NCBI RefSeq assembly: GCF_022682495.2 | Contig: NC_071391.1 | Span: 45,289,998-45,353,997 of the forward strand | Reading direction: 5' to 3' | Length of the DNA: 64,000 nt | Source of the DNA: Desmodus rotundus | Lineage: Eukaryota > Chordata > Mammalia > Chiroptera > Phyllostomidae | In this document: positions 11,425-22,259 of the stretch, piece by piece | Numbering within the stretch: position 1 is the stretch's first letter | Layout: each line of letters opens with the position of its first letter | The notes under the pieces: model-generated | Database searches by the model: none | What the model was told of the DNA's origin: nothing | Seen by the model: only the letters and a program-made list of their open reading frames with translations | Made by a program: the position numbers and the translations under genes

Positions 11425-12489
11425 AAATTCCTCATTATCATTGCCTGATAACAATGGCCAATGTGTTAAAGACAAGAACGTTAAGGACACTGATCCTTCA
11501 AGAATGAAGATTTAGGTCACGTCACCAGAAAAAGAACACTGCAGTGCCAACATACTGGGAGTGAATGAGTGGGATTTGGAACGAGTGGCAACATTGGTCT
11601 CAGAGCCAATTACCAAGGTGGGGAATGTTGCAGCTATGAGTGTGTTATATTAACTTATCTATGTGTGTATTAGTGAACATGCACCAAAGCAACCCTGTGG
11701 TGTATGTATTGACATCCTAATTTAATAGATTAGTCAGTTGAAGCCCAGAGAGATGGCACACAGCTAGTAAATAGCAGGATTAACACTGAATCCATGGCTG
11801 CCCTATGATGAGATCTCAGCTTTTCTACCCCTTTTCACAGTGGCTCACTCTGTGCCTGCAGGAAACAACAAAGGGTCTGCAGTGATGTGAAGAAGAGCCC
11901 TTTCCTGAGTGTCTGCAAATTCACATACAGGCCTCTCCTTCATCTGATTTTTTTTTCCACTCTTTTGTCACTTTGCTTTCTGGTACTATGTTTCCGAAAT
12001 CAAATCTGAGTACAGTGGCACAATTTGGACATTAGGTGTTGCCTGATGCAAATTCACTAAGCGAATGCTCTTAAAAACAGATCAGAAATTTCAAAGAAGC
12101 ATGAAATGCTTTTAGGTTTGCTGAATCTATAGAAAATATTAAGCAAAGCTTGACTTGTGTTTTTACTTAAATTATACAGGGACTGAAAAAAGAAAAAAGC
12201 ATGAGTTGGAAGAAATTGAGAATTATTCTAGCCTCCCACCCTCCCTCTTTTCTCCATCCTTCTCTACATCTTATGACCATAACCCTACCAACGGCTCCCA
12301 CAACCTCTGCTTGAACAGACAGGGCAGCTGTTATATCTCTGGGCTGTCACTAAAAGAGGTTCATCCCCAGACCTTTCACCCAGTGCACCTATGCTTACTC
12401 TGCTTACTCAAGCAAGTCACTTCTCTCCTTTCAGCCCCAGCGGCCTCTCCTATAATATAAATTTAATAATCACTAAATTGTTATGTGAC
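11425..12489. other. Intergenic with one MIR-like relic
   Basis: 11690-11830 resembles a MIR on the - strand (AGTCAGTTGAAGCCCAGAGA, then CACACAGCTAGTAAATAGCA). The remainder shows no gene. The 101-codon frame at 12155-12460 has no recognisable domain. Confidence 0.5.
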
Positions 12490-12985
12490 TATAATACTGT
12501 AACGGGATATAGCAACAATATTTACAATAGCCAAAAGGTGGAAGCCACCCAAATGCCCATGACAGATAAATGGATAAACAGAATGGACAGACATACAATA
12601 GAAATTAGCCTTTAAAAAAAGGAAATCCTGTCACATGCTACAACGTGGATGAAACTTGAGGCTATTACTGTGAAGTGAAATAAGTCATACAAGAGGACAA
12701 ATACTGCATGATGCCACTTATTGAGACACCTACAACTGTCAAATTCAGACACAGAAAATAGAATGGTGGCTGTGGGGGCTGAGGGGAGGGGGATGGGCCG
12801 TCATTGTTTAAAGGGTGGGGAGGAGTTTCCGTTTGGCAAGATGAAAAAGTTCTGCGGACACTTGGTGGTGACGGCCACATGACAGTGTGAATGTGTTTAA
12901 TGCTACTGAACTCTACACCTAAAAATGGTTAAGATGGTAAATCTTATGGGTATTTTAGCACCATTTTTAAAATAAAAATAATAAT
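12490..12985 (+). repeat. L1 3'-end fragment
   Basis: The ORF2 end and 3' region of an old L1 are recognisable: AATATTTACAATAGCCAAAA, GATAAATGGATAAACAGAAT, ATGAAACTTGAGGCTATTA, GAAATAAGTCATACAAGAGG, ending in an A-rich tail with AATAAAAATAATAATAAATA. Confidence 0.75.
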
Positions 12986-13353
12986 AAATAACCCAAGAAA
13001 ATCCCTAGCTCAGTGACAAGACAATTGTTGCTCAATAATTTTTAGTTCCCTTCTCACCACTCACTGGTGTGATGCACACCTTAGGGACATGCAAAATAAG
13101 TTTCTTACACTCTGATATTAAAAGAATATCAAATCTTCTGAAAAGGACCTGTGTCTGAAAGCAGGAAGCAGATAGTGGCAAGTGAGAAAGGGTGTATAAC
13201 CTCCTTAAGAGCAGTTCTCACGCGTGGGCACAGCACCTCGGTGTAAGGAGATGGCCCCTCCATCTAATAGATGACATATTTTACTATATTAGATAATGGG
13301 GACATGGAAGGGGCACAAAGCAAGGAGCAAATCTGCAAAGCTTTCGCTCTGAC

Positions 13354-13607
13354 CTAGCCTCCCAGAAGCACTAGCCCGGTCGCCAGCAGCTTCTGACCCA
13401 GGTGGTGCCTCAACTCCGCCTTCTGTCTCTGTACCACCTCTTGTCCCTCTGTTGCCCCTCCCCCCCACCCCACTGCTTCAGCTTCCCCTCCTGCCCTGAC
13501 TCCTCCCACTCTCTCCCCTCGGCCCGCCTCCCTTTCCAACGTGCGCCTTATAGGAAATAGAAAGTGAAATAGAAAGCCAGCTGCCCTCCCTTGGGTCCCT
13601 TGAAAAG
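13354..13607 (+). promoter_or_regulatory. TRIM21: TRIM21 promoter region and inferred non-coding exon 1
   Basis: A GC- and C-rich stretch without a clear TATA box precedes the interferon element at 13554-13575. About 30 bases further on there is a strong splice donor (GAAAAG|GTGAGT, last exon base 13607). TRIM21 has a non-coding first exon in other mammals (family knowledge), so I infer exon 1 at roughly 13580-13607. The true transcription start cannot be fixed by eye. Confidence 0.6.
13554..13575 (+). promoter_or_regulatory. ISRE / IRF-binding element of TRIM21
   Basis: Four GAAA units stand in perfect register with two-base spacers (GAAA-TA-GAAA-GT-GAAA-TA-GAAA), a strong match to the IRF-binding/ISRE pattern. 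It lies about 30 bases upstream of the inferred exon 1 donor. TRIM21 is known to be interferon-inducible through IRFs, so the position and form fit. Confidence 0.8.
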
Positions 13608-14109
13608 GTGAGTGAACGAGACTGGACTGAGGTACCCCAACCCAGATCTGAAGATTCCCCTTCCAATCAGTCCCCACCCTTAGAGCCTTGGGGATCAGTT
13701 TCCCCTTCTCCGCAGCAGGGCTTGCTCAGCCCAAGCCCAGCAGTTCTTCCTGCGCTGGCTGGCCTGCCTGGGGGGAGGCTGGGCTTTGAACGGGATTTCC
13801 AAGTCTCCTGGAGGAGCTGGGGCTGCCCTGCTGCTTCCACCAGGGGTGGGACTAGGACCTACGTGAGCTGAAAAAAACCAGAACGGAAACCTGACAGCAG
13901 GGTAGTCCGGAGGAGCCCGGTGTGGGGGAGATATGCGATCTTTGAGACTCCCATCCCCAAAAGTCCCGCTCTGGAGGAGAGAGGGGCAGGGTTGTTTAGG
14001 ATGTTAGCAATGCATGAGGTCTATGCCCTGGAGAAAATGAAGACAGCTGCCTGGGTCCGAATAGCTGAGAGAAGAGCCCAGGGGAGCCCGTGTACATGTG
14101 TGTTTGTGT

Positions 14110-14165
14110 TATAAACATATATATATATATGTATATATATATATGCCCATATATACACACATACA
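14110..14165. repeat. (TA)n microsatellite
   Basis: ATATATATAT runs are interrupted by GTA and GCCC, ending in TATACACACAT. Simple repeat inside TRIM21 intron 1. Confidence 0.85.
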
Positions 14166-14229
14166 GATTGTATATCTTATAAGAATATACAAAAATAAAT
14201 GTTTTTTTCTTCCTTTATAATTACTTCTT

Positions 14230-14605
14230 TAGTACAGATTTATTCTTTAATTAAATTTATTGGGGTAACATTGGTTAATAATATTATATAAATTTCAAGT
14301 GTACAACATTTCAATTCCCTGTCTGTGTGCTTACCACCTAAAGTCTAGTTTTCTTCCATTACCATATATTGGGCCCCCTTTACCCAGTTCACCTCCCCCA
14401 CCCCCCTTCCCCTCTGGTAATCACCATACAGTTGTCTGTGTCTATGAATTTTTTTCTTTGTTTTGTTTGTTCATTCGATACTTATAAAAGTTATATGTAA
14501 TTTAGTTATATGTAGATATAAATCCCACATGAGTGAAATCATATGTCTGTGTCCTCTTCTGTCTGACTTATTTCAGTTGGCCTAATACTCTCAAGATCCA
14601 TCCCT
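14230..14605 (-). repeat. L1 3'-end fragment, antisense
   Basis: TTTATTGGGGTAACATTGGT, TTTCAAGTGTACAACATTTC, CACATGAGTGAAATCATATG and TAATACTCTCAAGATCCATC are the antisense words of an old L1 3' end. Intronic in TRIM21. Confidence 0.75.
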
Positions 14606-15111
14606 GTTGTTGAAGAAAAAATATTCTTATGTATATATTCATATATATATGTATATACATATATGTCTGCTGCCATTTTTGAAGCCTAATGAAGAAGTGT
14701 GCAAAGCATGTTGCCCCTTCTCTGGCACATGGAAGGCTTGTAGTAAATGGCCACTATTATTATGGGCAGAAAAGGCCTGGGCACTGAGGGTTTAAGCAGA
14801 GATGGATATGATGAAAATAACAGCCCTATCTCTGAGGTTCCCAACAGTTTTCACTCTCCATTTTGGGGACTCAGTTACCCCTTCTATTTGACTAGATCAA
14901 TGGACCTGACTGTGGAGGAGAAGGTCTTGTTATTCAGGTTAATGTTCCTGTCTTGTTTTAACTCCCTCCAGTTCAACTCTCCCTCTTTTCTTCCTTTGAA
15001 TTGTTTTGTTTTTCTCACACAACCTTTCTCATCTTCTCCCTAACTCTTATCCTCTCTCCACTAGGTTACCTCAAGCTCTCCACATTGCTCCTTAATAGGC
15101 ACATTTTCCCA

Positions 15112-15519
15112 ATGGCCTCTGCAATGCCCTTGGCAATGATGTGGGAGGAGGTCACATGCCCTATATGCCTGGATCCCGCAGTGGAGCCAGTGAGCATTGA
15201 CTGTGGCCACAGCTTCTGCCACGAATGTATCTCTGAGGTCGGGAAAGATGGGGGCAGCTCCTGTCCTGTGTGCCGGAAAAATTTCCTGCTCAGGAACTTC
15301 CGGCCCAATCTCCAGCTAGCCAACATGGTGGACAACCTAAGAAAAATCAACCAAGATGCCAAGAAGGGTACAAAGTGGGAGCAATGTGGGGTGCATGGAG
15401 AGAAGCTTCACCTATTCTGCGAGAGAGATGGGAAGGCTCTTTGCTGGGTGTGTTCCCAGTCCCGGAAACACCGTGACCACCCCATGGTCCCAATTGAGGA
15501 GGCTGCTCAGGAGTACCAG
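15112..15519 (+). CDS. TRIM21: TRIM21 coding exon 2: RING and B-box
   Basis: 136 codons, ending in phase 0 at EYQ with a CAG|GTGAGG donor. The exon itself begins at 15065 after CCACTAG. All eight RING ligands and the B-box ligands are intact, so E2 recruitment and ligase activity are expected. Confidence 0.95.
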
Positions 15520-18500
15520 GTGAGGCCTTGGCATAGAGGCGTGAACAGGTAGAAAGGAGATGGGGTCCTAATGAGTGCTTTGTTCCCCAGAGCTGGAGAT
15601 AGGAGAGAGTTGCCCATAGAGTTGAGGGATTGGAGAAAGGAAGAGTGTTCCCCACCTTCTATGTCTAATTTAAGGATGATCACAACTTTCTCATTCCCCA
15701 GGAGCAGGGGTGATGCTATGGGAAATCACTGCAAGCATCATGTTTCCTTGTGGCTTCCTGGTTAATTAGGAATGCGTAGTGCCCCTTCCCTACCACCCCA
15801 ACAGTGTGGCTCCTTTCTAAGAAATGTGAGCCTTTTTCCAAAGTATTGCCATCCACAAAATTCGTACGCCAATCAGACTCTAGCCCTCCTTCCTTCTCTG
15901 CCCTCAGGCTTTTATAAGAACCTGTAGGATCTTTCCCCACCTCACACCACACAACCCTCCTTCTTGGTCTGGTTGGGCATTAACCTGGTATCTTTCTCTG
16001 CAGGAGAAGGTTCGGGAGACATTAAGGAAACTGAGAAAAGAGCAAGAGTTTGCTGAGAAGTTGGAAGTGGATCTTTCAATGAAGAGAATAGCCTGGAAGG
16101 CAAGAGTCACATCCCAAAAGGAATCTTAGATCAAAAGACTAGACAGGGTCCAGAGTCCTAGCCTCAGAAAAGCCCTAACCTGTCTGAGAAGTGATAGAGT
16201 CAGCATATCTCACTCTTCAAGAACCAGCAGTCCTCAGTGTCTCCTGATGGAGGGAAATAAAAAGTATGGAGCTCAAAGAGAGCTCCCAATCAGAAACAAA
16301 GATCAAGAGTCTTAGGACAAGGTGCTAAGGAACAAGCCCAGTCTTAGGGATGATCATAGCAGTGCTTTGGTATCTGAAACAGAGCTGTCCCAGGAGAGAT
16401 ACATCAAGTCCTGTCAGGAAATGACAGGGGCTGTAAGGAACAGACTTAAGGAAACCACCAAGGCCTGAGGTAGGAAAACCAGTCTGACCAGATGGTTGCT
16501 TGCCTGTCCAGATCATAATCCAAAGTAGAATGGAGAACTAAAGCTTATTCTGCACTGGCGATTTGGAGGTGGGGTGGGTCAGGGATAGAGAGGAGTGAAA
16601 GGAACTCATGGCCAATAGATACCAGAACAGGAAGATTTGGGACCAAGGGGAGGTGAACAAAACTGTGATGGCAAAAGGGGTCATCCTGTGTCATTGGGTG
16701 ACCTAATCACTACCACAAGAGAGCAAGCAAAGAATATCAACAAGACTTTCTTTCCCCAGTACTTAAGAATGGTGTTGTGGGCTTGTCTTTGTGAAGTTGT
16801 TCGAGTGAGGACAGGTGTTACTCTCTCAGTAACACTGAGATATGAAGACAAAAGGACACATTTGGGTGCTGACTGGGTTTTGAGAGGAGTTGAGGAAAGT
16901 CTCCGAATCCATGGCTGGTGCAGCTATTCTAGGGCTTCTACACTGTGGCCCCCACTTAATCCCAGAAGCCTGACACACTCACATCCCCAGCAAAATGCAT
17001 ATGTGTGTGTTTGTTCCCAGACAGAGCCAGAGTGGTGAGTCTCCAGGAAGTAGAAGTGGGTATGGACACATCCATTCCCAAAACTTAGGAGATTTTAATA
17101 AAACCACCTCTCTCTTTTCATTGACACCAAAGGGGAAAGTTGAGACACACAGATTGCGAATTCACACAGAGTTTGAGCAGCAGAAAAACTTCCTGGCTGA
17201 AGAGGAACAGAGGCAAATGCAGAAACTGGAGAAGGAAGAGAAGGAACAGCTGCGAATCCTGGGGGAGACGGAGGCCAAACTGGCCCAGCAGAGCCACATC
17301 CTGCAGGAACTAATCTCAGAGCTGGAGAGGAGAAGCCGGAGCTCAGAGCTGGAGCTGCTGCAGGTGAGACTGGGGAGAGGCTCCCAATCTGCACCAAGGA
17401 GGAACCAAACAGAAGCCAGGGCTCTCTGGGGCTACCATCACAGCAAACAGAAACCCAGTCCCTGGAATTTTCTTAAATGAAACAAACTGAAATTCAGAAC
17501 CATGAGTGGTTTGCAATCAAGGCATGGAAAGATATAGATTTAGGAGGGAGTATTCCATGCAGCAATTTTTAAAAAGTGGACGTCTCTGGTAAGTGCCTGC
17601 TCTAACGTGTACCAGGTTCATGACCTTGAGCAAGGTCCTTAGTCTTTCTGAGTATCAGGTTTCTCATAGTTAAATGGATATTATACTATTACATATCTCA
17701 AAGAATTTTGTGAGGATTAAATCAGAATCCACTAAAACTCTTTGATGAATGTCTGGCCATGGGAAGGGTTTCAAAAACACTAAAAATACTGAGCTGAAAA
17801 TTAAGAGAGAGTAGCCCAGCCCCGGCCCTGTTACCAGTTTTCTCCATAACTCTAGGTTAAGTCATTTTTTCCTTTCCTAGACCTAATTCCTCCATTTGTG
17901 AAACAAGGGAGAGGAAGTGGCCTAAATAACAAGGATTTCCCAAACTTTAGTTATAAATGTATCACCTTTATACTTTCTGCTACTTCAGTGAACTACCTAA
18001 GGGTTTTTAACATGTTATTTTTCCTTTAAATTATCTCATTCTTTTAGCAGCATAAATTTAGTTTAAAAGGAAATTTGTCCTAACCGATAGTAGCCAAGAA
18101 ATCTCATACTGTTGACATTGATATTGTTACTGATATTTTTTCTACTTCATAACAAAAATAATAACTGCATGTTATTAAATAGCACATATTACACGCCAGG
18201 CATTGACTCCCTTATGACAATGTGATAAGGTGGTACTCCTATTAGCCCCATTTTATACATGAGAAAACTAAGGCACAGGGATGTTAAGAGACCAAGTGAG
18301 ATACTAAAGCTAAATAGCTTGACTAAGTTCACCCAAATAGTAAGAGATAGAGCTAAAATTAAAATAAGTACATAACTTTTTTTAATTCATCAATGTATAT
18401 TCTACTTAAAATGACCTCATATCCACCAATGATTTGTTTGCCTCACTTTGGGAAACTAGGAATGCGATGGTCTCAAAAGTCCCTTCTGTTGTAAGAGTCT

Positions 18501-20812
18501 ACATTTCTTTCTGTTTGGGCAAAAAAGCTAACTGGAGCAGTGGACTTGGAAGGCTCTCTTCTTCCCCTTATCTAAATCTTGCTTTGACTCAACATTGAGC
18601 CAAGCTTCTAAAGCACTTTTGTTGAGACCTAGGAGCCTGCCAGTTCCAGATAAGGACTCCCAGCCTGGGCAACAAAATACTCTCAGGTGATTTGACTTTA
18701 CATGCATGAGGCAGCAACATTAACTACAGCACAGAGCAGAGCTTTAACCGCCCAGCCTTTTCTTCCCAGACAAGTCAAGCCCACAAATGAGAGAGAGCAG
18801 TTTCTGTGCATCCTGATTTGGCTAATCTTTCCCTGTGACTGTCTCTGGGCCTCAGCCAGCCTTGGCTATTTGCTCCTTTCCACTCTACTGGACCTGTTCG
18901 TCTCCCCAAGAATTGGGTCCGTCTAATTTGTTTTCTGAGTCCTTAAACAGATCACCCTTCTCTTGGCTGTAGGTTACATGTGGTGACCCCACAAGCACCT
19001 ACACATCCCTCTGTTCCAAGTTGGTCAGAAATGTCTTTCAGGCCATGGCCCAGAGGAACTGAGCAGAGCAATGCCTGTGACCTCAGAGTGTTGTCTCATT
19101 ACCCATAGGACTGGAGTCTCAGTCGTTAACCCATGATTCTGGAACTTACTTTCTGTCTCCTTTTTCCTCAGGAGGTGAAAAGTATCCTGGAAAGGTAAGG
19201 AGAGGTTTTCTTTGCTAGAGAAAGGGGGGGCAGGAAGTGTATTTACCTGAGTAAAAGATTATTGAGTTGGAAAAACATGCACTGAAGTTTTCCCCTCCTC
19301 CTTCCTATGCTCAAAGATCCAGTCCTTCATAAAATACTTTCTGGTTTCAGAAGGCTAATTAATGGGCACCTCAGTTGGTGAGTTGCCCAAAATAATTGGA
19401 CTGTAACATCTTCACAAAGTGAAGCCTTGACAAACAGGGAAATTCTGGGAGGTTCTAAGTCTGCAGCCTGCTGGGATTCCTTTAAAAAACATCCAACAAG
19501 TTACCAACCTCCCGGAAAGAGCTGTGGTCAGAAATGGTAAGACCCACAGTGTGGGCGAGACTCCTTGAGGTTCCTTAGGGAATGATTTCACACATATCAT
19601 ATATCCACGCCCTGCCTATAAAATGAAAGTGTGCTTTTGTGGTGACCCCAGGCATGGAGAGGAGGTATAGACTCTCCACATGCCTCAAGAGGCCCTTGTG
19701 ACCCAAAAGGCTGGATAGGAAGTAAATCCCATCCCCAGGGATCCTAACACAACAGGTATTTTTAAATCTGTGTTGAATTAAATTATCAGTCATCCACAGA
19801 GGCAGTTATAGCATTAGAGTTCAGGGAGGGTGGGGTAGCAGTTGGAGACAGGATATCTAACTCTATTTTCCCCAGATGTGAGTCCTGGAACCTGGAACAG
19901 CTGAATGTCATCTCCCCAGACCTGAGGAGTGTGTGCCTTGTGCCAGGGCTGAAGACGATGCTGAGGACATGTGGAGGTGAGGCAAGCTACAGGAGTATTG
20001 GACTGGCCTGCTAAGCAGCAATGAGATAACAAGGGTACAGAGTAGATCCAGGGTCAAGAAGGGATGGCAGGTCAAAGTAGGTGGGGCAGGAACAGAGCTC
20101 AGGAAAGTGGCCCCCTCAAAGGTCCCAGACAAGGGCTAGAGCTGGCTGGGGTGTCATTTCATCACACAGTAAGGCTCAGGCTCACCCTCTCACCCCCCTA
20201 CCGCAGACACAGGGTTAGTGACTCCCCACACTCTCCCATCCTGACCGTGGTGCTCTCTCTGCAGTACACATCACTCTGGATCCATACACAGCCAATCCGT
20301 GGCTCATCATTTCAAAGGATCAGAGACAAGTGAGGCTTGGAGATACCCAGCAGAAGGTGCCTGACAATGAGGAGAGATTTGATACTTATCCCATGGTCCT
20401 GGGTACCCAGCGCCTTGACTCTGGAAAACTTTACTGGGAGGTGGATGTAACAGGAAAGGACACCTGGGACCTGGGGGTTTGTAGAGACTCTGTGCAGAGG
20501 AAGGGGCATTTTTTGCTTGGCACCATCAATGGCTTCTGGACAATTTGGCTGTGGAACAAACAAAAATATGAGGCTGGCACCTGCCCGCAGACTCCCCTCC
20601 ACCTTTCAGTGCCTCCACGCCGAATTGGGATCTTCCTGGACTATGAGGCCAACACCATTTCTTTCTATAACATCACTGACCATGGCTCCCTCATCTACAC
20701 CTTCTCTGACTGTGCCTTCAGTGGACCCCTGCGGCCTTTCTTCAATACTGGTTTCAATGACAGCGGAAGAAATGCAGCCCCTCTGACCCTCTGTCCTCTG
20801 AGCATGGGGTGA
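15112..20812 (+). CDS. TRIM21: TRIM21 (Ro52), E3 ubiquitin ligase and cytosolic antibody receptor
   Basis: Coding exons are 15112-15519, 16004-16099, 17133-17363, 19172-19194, 19876-19976 and 20265-20812. They total 1404 coding bases, or 468 residues, with phases that join cleanly. Domains in order: RING (C16, C19, C31, H33, C36, C39, C51, C54), B-box 2 (C92, H95, C103, D106, C111, C114, H120, H123), coiled coil (about 128-240), and PRY-SPRY to the end. The SPRY keeps the [10 protein letters not shown] and [16 protein letters not shown] blocks that form the antibody Fc pocket in human TRIM21. The protein binds antibody-coated particles in the cytosol, builds ubiquitin chains and directs proteasomal destruction and signalling. 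The start is chosen because [16 protein letters not shown] matches the known N-terminus and the exon begins just upstream. Oddities: a GC donor after exon 3, and a stop about 7 codons before the usual C-terminus. Confidence 0.96.
16004..16099 (+). CDS. TRIM21: TRIM21 coding exon 3: coiled-coil start (96 bp)
   Basis: After the acceptor TTTCTCTGCAG, 32 codons follow ([17 protein letters not shown]), the normal 96-bp TRIM exon. The donor is AAG|GCAAGA, which uses GC in place of GT but is otherwise an excellent U1 match. Confidence 0.92.
16100..17132 (+). other. TRIM21: TRIM21 intron 3, GC-AG type
   Basis: Starts GCAAGA and ends AAAG. No coding or clear repeat content. A 133-codon open frame at 16637-17038 lies in it but is intronic and featureless. 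Confidence 0.8.
17133..17363 (+). CDS. TRIM21: TRIM21 coding exon 4: central coiled coil (231 bp)
   Basis: The standard 231-bp TRIM exon (77 codons), from [17 protein letters not shown] to SELELLQ, with a CAG|GTGAGA donor. It is rich in E, K, Q and L with heptad spacing, which makes the antiparallel dimer in TRIM proteins. The acceptor ends CACCAAAG at 17132. Confidence 0.94.
17364..19171 (+). other. TRIM21: TRIM21 intron 4 with MIR-like relics
   Basis: The longest intron. 17590-17765 and 17815-17945 resemble MIR on the + strand (GACCTTGAGCAAGGTCC, GTCTTTCTGAGTATCAG, TTGTGAGGATTAAATCAG). 18165-18360 resembles MIR on the - strand (CCCCATTTTATACATGAGAA, AACTAAGGCACAGGGATG). No further gene is seen. 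Confidence 0.65.
19172..19194 (+). CDS. TRIM21: TRIM21 coding exon 5 (23-bp micro-exon)
   Basis: A 23-bp exon (GAGGTGAAAAGT..GAAAG) between TTTTTCCTCAG and GTAAGG. It encodes EVKSILE plus two bases of the next codon. The 23-bp size is the usual one in this TRIM subgroup. Confidence 0.93.
19876..19976 (+). CDS. TRIM21: TRIM21 coding exon 6: linker to PRY
   Basis: 101 bp between TTTTCCCCAG and GTGAGG. It reads [16 protein letters not shown] and [16 protein letters not shown] and leaves one base for the next exon. It encodes the helix joining the coiled coil to PRY-SPRY. Confidence 0.93.
20265..20812 (+). CDS. TRIM21: TRIM21 coding exon 7: PRY-SPRY and stop
   Basis: Follows TCTCTGCAG. It begins within the V of [15 protein letters not shown] and ends CPLSMG at a TGA (20810-20812). 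Beyond the stop, the same frame would still read GSTD-like codons (GGATCCACTGAC) before TGTTGA, matching the tail GSTDY of other mammals. The stop therefore arose by a TCA-to-TGA-type change that removes about 7 residues after the folded domain. Confidence 0.94.
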
Positions 20813-21140
20813 TATGGATCCACTGACTGTTGATGGCTCTCTCTGGTCACTGACACCCCTTTTGTTGATCCCCCCTCCTCAGCCACTGACCCTGCCTTAT
20901 TTTTCTTTTTTGTTGTTGTTGTTCAATTATAGTTGTCTTCCCACCCCTGCCTTTTTTTCTCCCCACCCCTGCCTTATTTTTCCATGAACTCTGAGCCACC
21001 TTTGTCCCTGCAGAGGTGTCAGCATACCAGCAAGCCAACTTTGACAACAGGTCACTGAATATGTCAAATGATCTTCAATATCTATATTCCTGCCTTAGGT
21101 CGCTTATGATTTCTCCATGAAATAAAATACTTACATTTGG
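20813..21140 (+). other. TRIM21: TRIM21 3' untranslated region and polyadenylation signal
   Basis: Runs from the stop to an AATAAA at 21121-21126, followed by T-rich sequence, so cleavage is expected near 21140. It contains a small L1 tail insertion (20906-20966). Confidence 0.75.
20906..20966 (-). repeat. Minimal L1 3'-end insertion in the TRIM21 3' UTR
   Basis: TTTTTTGTTGTTGTTGTTC followed by AATTATAGTTGTCTTCC is the antisense L1 tail. The 16-bp repeat CCCTGCCTTATTTTTC stands at 20890-20905 and 20967-20982, a perfect target duplication. Only about 60 bases of L1 were inserted. Confidence 0.8.
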
Positions 21141-21234
21141 TCCAAATTCATCTGCATCAACCAAAACATATTTCTGCCTTCTTTATGTGACTCAAGTTTT
21201 GTCTTCTACCTGTTTTGTTTTGGATTAAAGTCAA

Positions 21235-21633
21235 AGCAGAATAGCCTGTGGTTGCCACAAAAGCACTGAAAAGCCTGCTTCTATTTCCGGCATCCTATGT
21301 TTGTGAAGCAGGGTTTTCTGCAGTGACAGCAACCAGAATGAGATTATGGAGTAGAGTGGACAAAAGCAACACACTCTGGGTGTCACTGTCTCCCGTCACC
21401 CCCAGATGGGACTGTCCAGTTGTGGGAAAACAAGCTCAGGGCTCCCACTTATTCAGCATTATGGTGAGTTGTATAATTATTTCATTATGTATTACAATGT
21501 AATAATAATAGAAGTAAAGTTCACAATAAATGTAATGCACTTGAATCATCCCAAAACCATTCCCCCACCCCAGTCCGTGGAAAAATTGCCTTCCATGAAA
21601 CTAGTGAGGTGCCAAAAAGGTTGGGGACTGCTG
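21235..21633 (+). mobile_element. hAT transposon 3' fragment
   Basis: Two signs agree. 21248-21370 reads as the C-terminal hAT transposase motif (FPASYVCEAGFSAVTATRMR, then LWSRVD). Downstream, the AT-rich 3' end finishes GGTTGGGGACTGCTG, a hAT terminal repeat of the kind starting CAGCAGTCCCCAACC. It is 5'-truncated and is a different family from the element at 4581-11416. Confidence 0.75.
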
Positions 21634-21844
21634 GCTATAAATCACACAGCTCCTTTCACACAGCTGCATTTATCTCCAGTCTGACACAATGCCACATAAA
21701 TAGTGAGTATTCTATAAATATTTCCTAAAAAATTAAGTGGCTAAATATTCCACTCTGGTGACATACTACAATAGTTTACGCATTCCACTATTATTGAATA
21801 TTTGCATAGCTTCCATTTTTCTCTGTTAAAAATAGCCTGTGATA

Positions 21845-22245
21845 CAATGGAATTCTACGCAGCAGAGAGAAAGAAGGAGCTTATACCCTTTGCAACAGCA
21901 TGGATGAAACTGGAGAGCATTATGCTAAGTGAAATAAGCCAGGAAGTGAGGGACAAATACCATATGATCTCACCTTTATCTGGAACATAAGCAATAGAAG
22001 AAAAAAGCAAACAAAATATAACCAGAGACATTGAAGTTAAGAACAATCTAACAATAGCCAGGGCGGGGGTGGGGGGTGGGGGCGGGGACAGTGGGTAGAG
22101 GGGATTACAGGAACTACTATAAAGGACACATGGACAAAACCAAGGGGGAGGGTGGAGAGGGAGGAGGGAGGCGGGTTCACCTGGGGTGGGGTGGAGGGAT
22201 GGGGAGAAAAGGCATACAACTGTAATTGAATAACAATAAAAAAAA
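21845..22245 (+). repeat. 5'-truncated L1 insertion with target duplication
   Basis: The end of ORF2 (CAATGGAATTCTACGCAGCA, GCATGGATGAAACTGGAGAG, GTGAAATAAGCCAGGAAGTG) runs into the G-rich 3' region, then CAACTGTAATTGAATAACAA and poly(A). AATAGCCTGTGATA occurs just before (to 21844) and just after (to 22259). Confidence 0.9.
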
Positions 22246-22259
22246 AATAGCCTGTGATA

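Larger units (their letters stand above)
13608..15064 (+). other. TRIM21: TRIM21 intron 1 (inferred)
   Basis: Runs from the GTGAGT donor at 13608 to the CACTAG acceptor ending at 15064. It holds an AT microsatellite (about 14110-14165), an antisense L1 3' end (14230-14605) and a second ATATAT stretch (about 14620-14665). The donor choice depends on the inferred exon 1. Confidence 0.55.

Noticed and set aside
15001..15111. Upstream extension of the TRIM21 frame to 15001
   Set aside because: 15001-15064 is intron before the CACTAG acceptor. The conserved N-terminus MASA begins at 15112.
15347..15655. 102-codon - strand frame over TRIM21 exon 2
   Set aside because: Shadow of the RING/B-box exon.
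16637..17038. 133-codon + strand frame in TRIM21 intron 3
   Set aside because: It lies wholly inside an intron whose flanking exons join perfectly, and has no recognisable domain.
22060..22200. G-rich run resembling a G-quadruplex or CpG island
   Set aside because: It is the ordinary G-rich 3' region of an L1, repeated in several other fragments here.
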